Source of the DNA: an uncultured Lachnospiraceae bacterium
GTDB lineage: Bacteria; Bacillota_A; Clostridia; Lachnospirales; Lachnospiraceae
DNA: 7,161 bases
Reading direction: 5' to 3'
Assembly: GCA_902801585.1 (NCBI GenBank)
Contig: CADCIU010000097.1
Span: 1-7,161, forward strand
Positions within the stretch are counted from its first letter, which is position 1, and each line of letters begins with the position of its first letter. The position numbers and the translations under genes were made by a program. Shown piece after piece: positions 5,154 to 7,161 of the stretch. The notes beneath the pieces were generated by a model, which did no database searches, had not been told where the DNA came from, and worked only from the letters and a program-made list of their open reading frames with translations.

Positions 5154-7161
5154 GGAACGCCATGGACTCCGTCTCTGCAGCCTCCATCCGGTATTCGCCG
5201 CCGCTTCCGACCACAACACAGCTGTGCCCCGTAAAAACAACGATGCGCTCCCCATTTGCTGCGGCGTGCATCTGCCCCGGTTCTGCCTGCCCAGGAATAA
5301 CGACCTTTTCCGAGCTGCCGTCCCGCAGATCCATCTTATGAACGGTAAAGCTCTCCTTCGTGATATCCTCAAACGCCGCGGCCAGAGACCCGTCTTTGCC
5401 GACACAGCCAAAATAGGAACTGCCCGCCGCGGGATACGTAAACAGGACCTCCCCGCTCTCCCAATCGACCAGGCGGTATTCGCTTAGTCTGCCTTCTCCC
5501 GACTGATCGTGAGTGAGCACCTTTCCGGTTCCGACCAGGCCGACAGGCTTTTCATCCGCTTCCAACTTATAGGCAGCTTCCGTCTGCTGAATATACCGGA
5601 TCCCGATAATCTCTCTGCCCTTTCCGGCGGTCTCGTTGAGTTTCCGGAGCTCACTGTTTTGCTCAAATCCCTTCATCCCATATCCTGCTTCCAGCAGGCG
5701 GAGGCAGCCAGGAATGTTTCCGGCATCCAGCGCGTCTCTCGCATCACCGAGCAGTTTGCGAAATGCTTTTTCGGCTTCCATGCGCTCGGCGTAGCTCTGT
5801 ATTTTGGACAGGCTCCATGAACACGGTTCTCCCAAAACCGGTATCCTGTACGTTTCACTGATATACTCCGGATGATAGCCGGAAGTGGAATTGTCATAGA
5901 CTCTGTTCTTGACATGCACCGTAAATGTATCCGCGCTGCCTGCGATCACAATGACCTTTTCCCACTCATGGAACCGGTCCTCGTGCCAGTCGGCGACGCA
6001 GCGGTGCAGTTCAGTGTCATAGATCCTCAGATGCTCTTCCTCAAATGTGATGACGTGTCTCCCGTCAGAAGAAACGTCACTTCTCCCGAAGGCAAAATTG
6101 CCGCTCCCAGCGATCGTTTCCTTCACCAGTGTTTCCGTATCAAGGGACAGGATCGTGTTCGCGGCGAAAATATAGACTTTATGATTCTTCAGAAGTGCCT
6201 GTGCGATCGGAGGGACCGGAACTTCCATAAGTTCCTTCATCTCTGCATCCAATACGATGACCCTGTCATACCCTATGAGAAAGAGCTTCCCGGCATCATA
6301 GAACACATTGTCCGCTTCGTCCGATACCTGTATTTCCGTTTTCCGGAGCTCATGCCCTTCCACCAGCTGAGGGAGATTCTCGTACCACTCGACGCGATAG
6401 CGCTTCTTCTTGCCGCTTCCGCTTCCATCCGGTTCTTTGGTCAGGACAACGATCTGCGAGCCTTCCGCCTCCACGATGTGCTTATTCCAGTATGCGCCCT
6501 TTTCGTTAATCGTATGGTACTGCTCATTCACTCCAAAGTGATAAAACAGCACAGCTTCATTTGTAAAAACAAGGACCGTGTCATCAATCACGCTGAACCA
6601 GGTCGAAGAATCCCCGGTTTCCGTCTGCATGATCTCATTATCCGCGAACCCGTTCTCATCGCAGGAAAAGACCGAAAAGAGGTTGTTGGGATCCTGCCAG
6701 TCCCGGCATCTGAGCACGCAGAGGTGATTTCCGTTCCTTGCGGCTCTGAGGTCTGTTAACATGGGCTTTGTAAGAGATTTCAAATTGTAAGTAGAGACAG
6801 ACGGGTCCGGTGAGATCCGGGACAAACCGTCTTCGTATCCCCGCTCCCGCTTGATCTCTGAAACAGTCTCATCTCCGTCCCCGAGATGCTCCTGCAAAAA
6901 AGCAACACATTCCGCGTCCGTAAACTCGCCGCTTCGCCAGCGCAAGAGCGCATAGTTGAACACAGGATCACGGGCATCGTTCTGCTTGTGCACCGCGGCC
7001 TCGAGAAACTTCTCTGCCTGCTTGGGAAATCCCAGATCCATGTAGCTCAGGGCGTAGTTGTTGAGCGAATCCGATGTGTCGTCAGCGGAAGAAGCAGGAT
7101 CCTCCGGATACTTCCTGCCGGTCTGTTCGCGGTAGACCTTCAGCAGGACCTTCTCCGCTTC
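5104..7161 (-). CDS. Kinase-TPR-WD40-type protein A, 5'-partial, in-frame portion before a frameshift
   Basis: The frame is open from the window edge, so the true start is upstream; 685 codons are visible. Counted from the edge, residues 1-15 (EAEKVLLKVYREQTG) match the end of the kinase domain in the next gene (VEDTLIEAYRSIAQEEG), so a kinase domain probably lies just outside; this is inference. Residues ~31-95 form a TPR-like pair beginning DSLNNYALSYMDLG, closely matching the DSLNNRALSFVDLG of gene B. Residues ~128-446 are a WD40-like propeller with blades such as DVSSDGRHVITF...LRIYD. Residues ~450-512 are a helical linker also found in the next two proteins (GNIPGCLRLLEAG). From ~518 a second propeller begins. 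The frame ends at a TGA (5104-5106) inside that propeller after an out-of-character tail (RAGTYGHADRKTAGGA); the rest of the gene continues one frame over. No membrane segment is seen, so it is probably cytosolic. The family call is good; the exact role is unknown. Confidence 0.85.
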   Translation of the reverse strand, partial: EAEKVLLKVYREQTGRKYPEDPASSADDTSDSLNNYALSYMDLGFPKQAEKFLEAAVHKQNDARDPVFNYALLRWRSGEFTDAECVAFLQEHLGDGDETVSEIKRERGYEDGLSRISPDPSVSTYNLKSLTKPMLTDLRAARNGNHLCVLRCRDWQDPNNLFSVFSCDENGFADNEIMQTETGDSSTWFSVIDDTVLVFTNEAVLFYHFGVNEQYHTINEKGAYWNKHIVEAEGSQIVVLTKEPDGSGSGKKKRYRVEWYENLPQLVEGHELRKTEIQVSDEADNVFYDAGKLFLIGYDRVIVLDAEMKELMEVPVPPIAQALLKNHKVYIFAANTILSLDTETLVKETIAGSGNFAFGRSDVSSDGRHVITFEEEHLRIYDTELHRCVADWHEDRFHEWEKVIVIAGSADTFTVHVKNRVYDNSTSGYHPEYISETYRIPVLGEPCSWSLSKIQSYAERMEAEKAFRKLLGDARDALDAGNIPGCLRLLEAGYGMKGFEQNSELRKLNETAGKGREIIGIRYIQQTEAAYKLEADEKPVGLVGTGKVLTHDQSGEGRLSEYRLVDWESGEVLFTYPAAGSSYFGCVGKDGSLAAAFEDITKESFTVHKMDLRDGSSEKVVIPGQAEPGQMHAAANGERIVVFTGHSCVVVGSGGEYRMEAAETESMAFRAGTYGHADRKTAGGA
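5140..5165 (-). other. Frameshift junction in gene A
   Basis: Upstream of here the family-like sequence is in one frame (ending ...ESMAF); downstream it is in the frame shifted by +1 (GQGLTVMRTG). Together they read as one ordinary blade strand pair, AF..GQGLTVMRTG. The minus-strand text at the junction is TTCCGGGCAGGGACTT. A one-base insertion (or two-base deletion), a sequencing or assembly error, or a +1 slip could explain it. The only decent slip candidate I see is GGG-A (5148-5145), where a Gly-tRNA could re-pair with GGA. There is no stop codon or rare-codon stall at the site, so programmed shifting is the least likely explanation. Confidence 0.75.

Noticed and set aside
4482..5234. 250-codon plus-strand open frame opposite the gene A/B junction
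   Set aside because: It crosses the boundary of two real minus-strand genes, and its translation is Arg/Pro-rich and unremarkable.
5154..5411. N-terminal extension of the 306-codon minus-strand frame (TTG start at 5411)
   Set aside because: Arg/Ser/Trp-rich out-of-frame shadow of gene A; family-like sequence begins only after about 5155.
5872..6759. 295-codon plus-strand open frame opposite gene A
   Set aside because: It is fully antisense to well-formed propeller sequence and has no recognisable product.
1..7161. tRNA, rRNA gene, CRISPR array, insertion sequence or att site inside the window
   Set aside because: No cloverleaf, spaced direct-repeat array, transposase or terminal inverted repeats were seen; nearly all bases are accounted for by the three genes.

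Overview
The window is wall-to-wall coding sequence on the minus strand: three tightly packed genes and almost no intergenic DNA. By eye the sequence is about half G+C. The Shine-Dalgarno sequences are strong (one matches the 16S 3' end over nine bases). A short stretch at the left edge resembles the boxA/leader sequence of clostridial rRNA operons. With large soluble kinase-TPR-WD40 proteins, this suggests a Firmicute of the class Clostridia, possibly Lachnospiraceae-like. That assignment is inference; no taxonomic marker gene is present.

Reading in the direction of transcription (right to left): (A) 7161 to about 4491 is a very large gene whose 5' end lies outside the window. What is visible is the end of a probable kinase C-lobe, a TPR-like helical pair, a first WD40-like beta-propeller, a helical linker and a second propeller. 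The gene is broken by a single +1 frameshift near 5150; the remaining ~220 codons continue in the next frame to the stop at 4491. (B) 4491-1246 encodes a ~1081-residue soluble Ser/Thr protein kinase with a Pro/Ala/Ser-rich linker, a TPR pair, two short beta-propeller segments separated by the same helical linker, and a conserved-looking C-terminal tail. Its start is coupled to the stop of gene A (TGATG). (C) 1244-96 encodes a 382-residue protein made only of the helical linker and a beta-propeller. It carries a 6 x 12-bp coding minisatellite in a propeller loop and ends in the middle of the last blade.

The three proteins look like one family at different stages of modular rearrangement: two full kinase-TPR-propeller-linker-propeller proteins and one stand-alone C-terminal half. 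They are translationally coupled or one base apart, so they are probably one operon making a cytosolic kinase/scaffold set. The propellers and TPRs would bind partners and the kinases would phosphorylate them. No substrate or trigger can be read from the sequence. The family resembles PkwA-type WD40-kinases, and tandem diversifying copies of such proteins would fit a signalling or biological-conflict role, but this is not shown here.

Bases 1-95 hold no gene. They contain a small GC hairpin and, on the minus strand, a boxA-like sequence, suggesting that an unrelated transcription unit begins just beyond the left edge.
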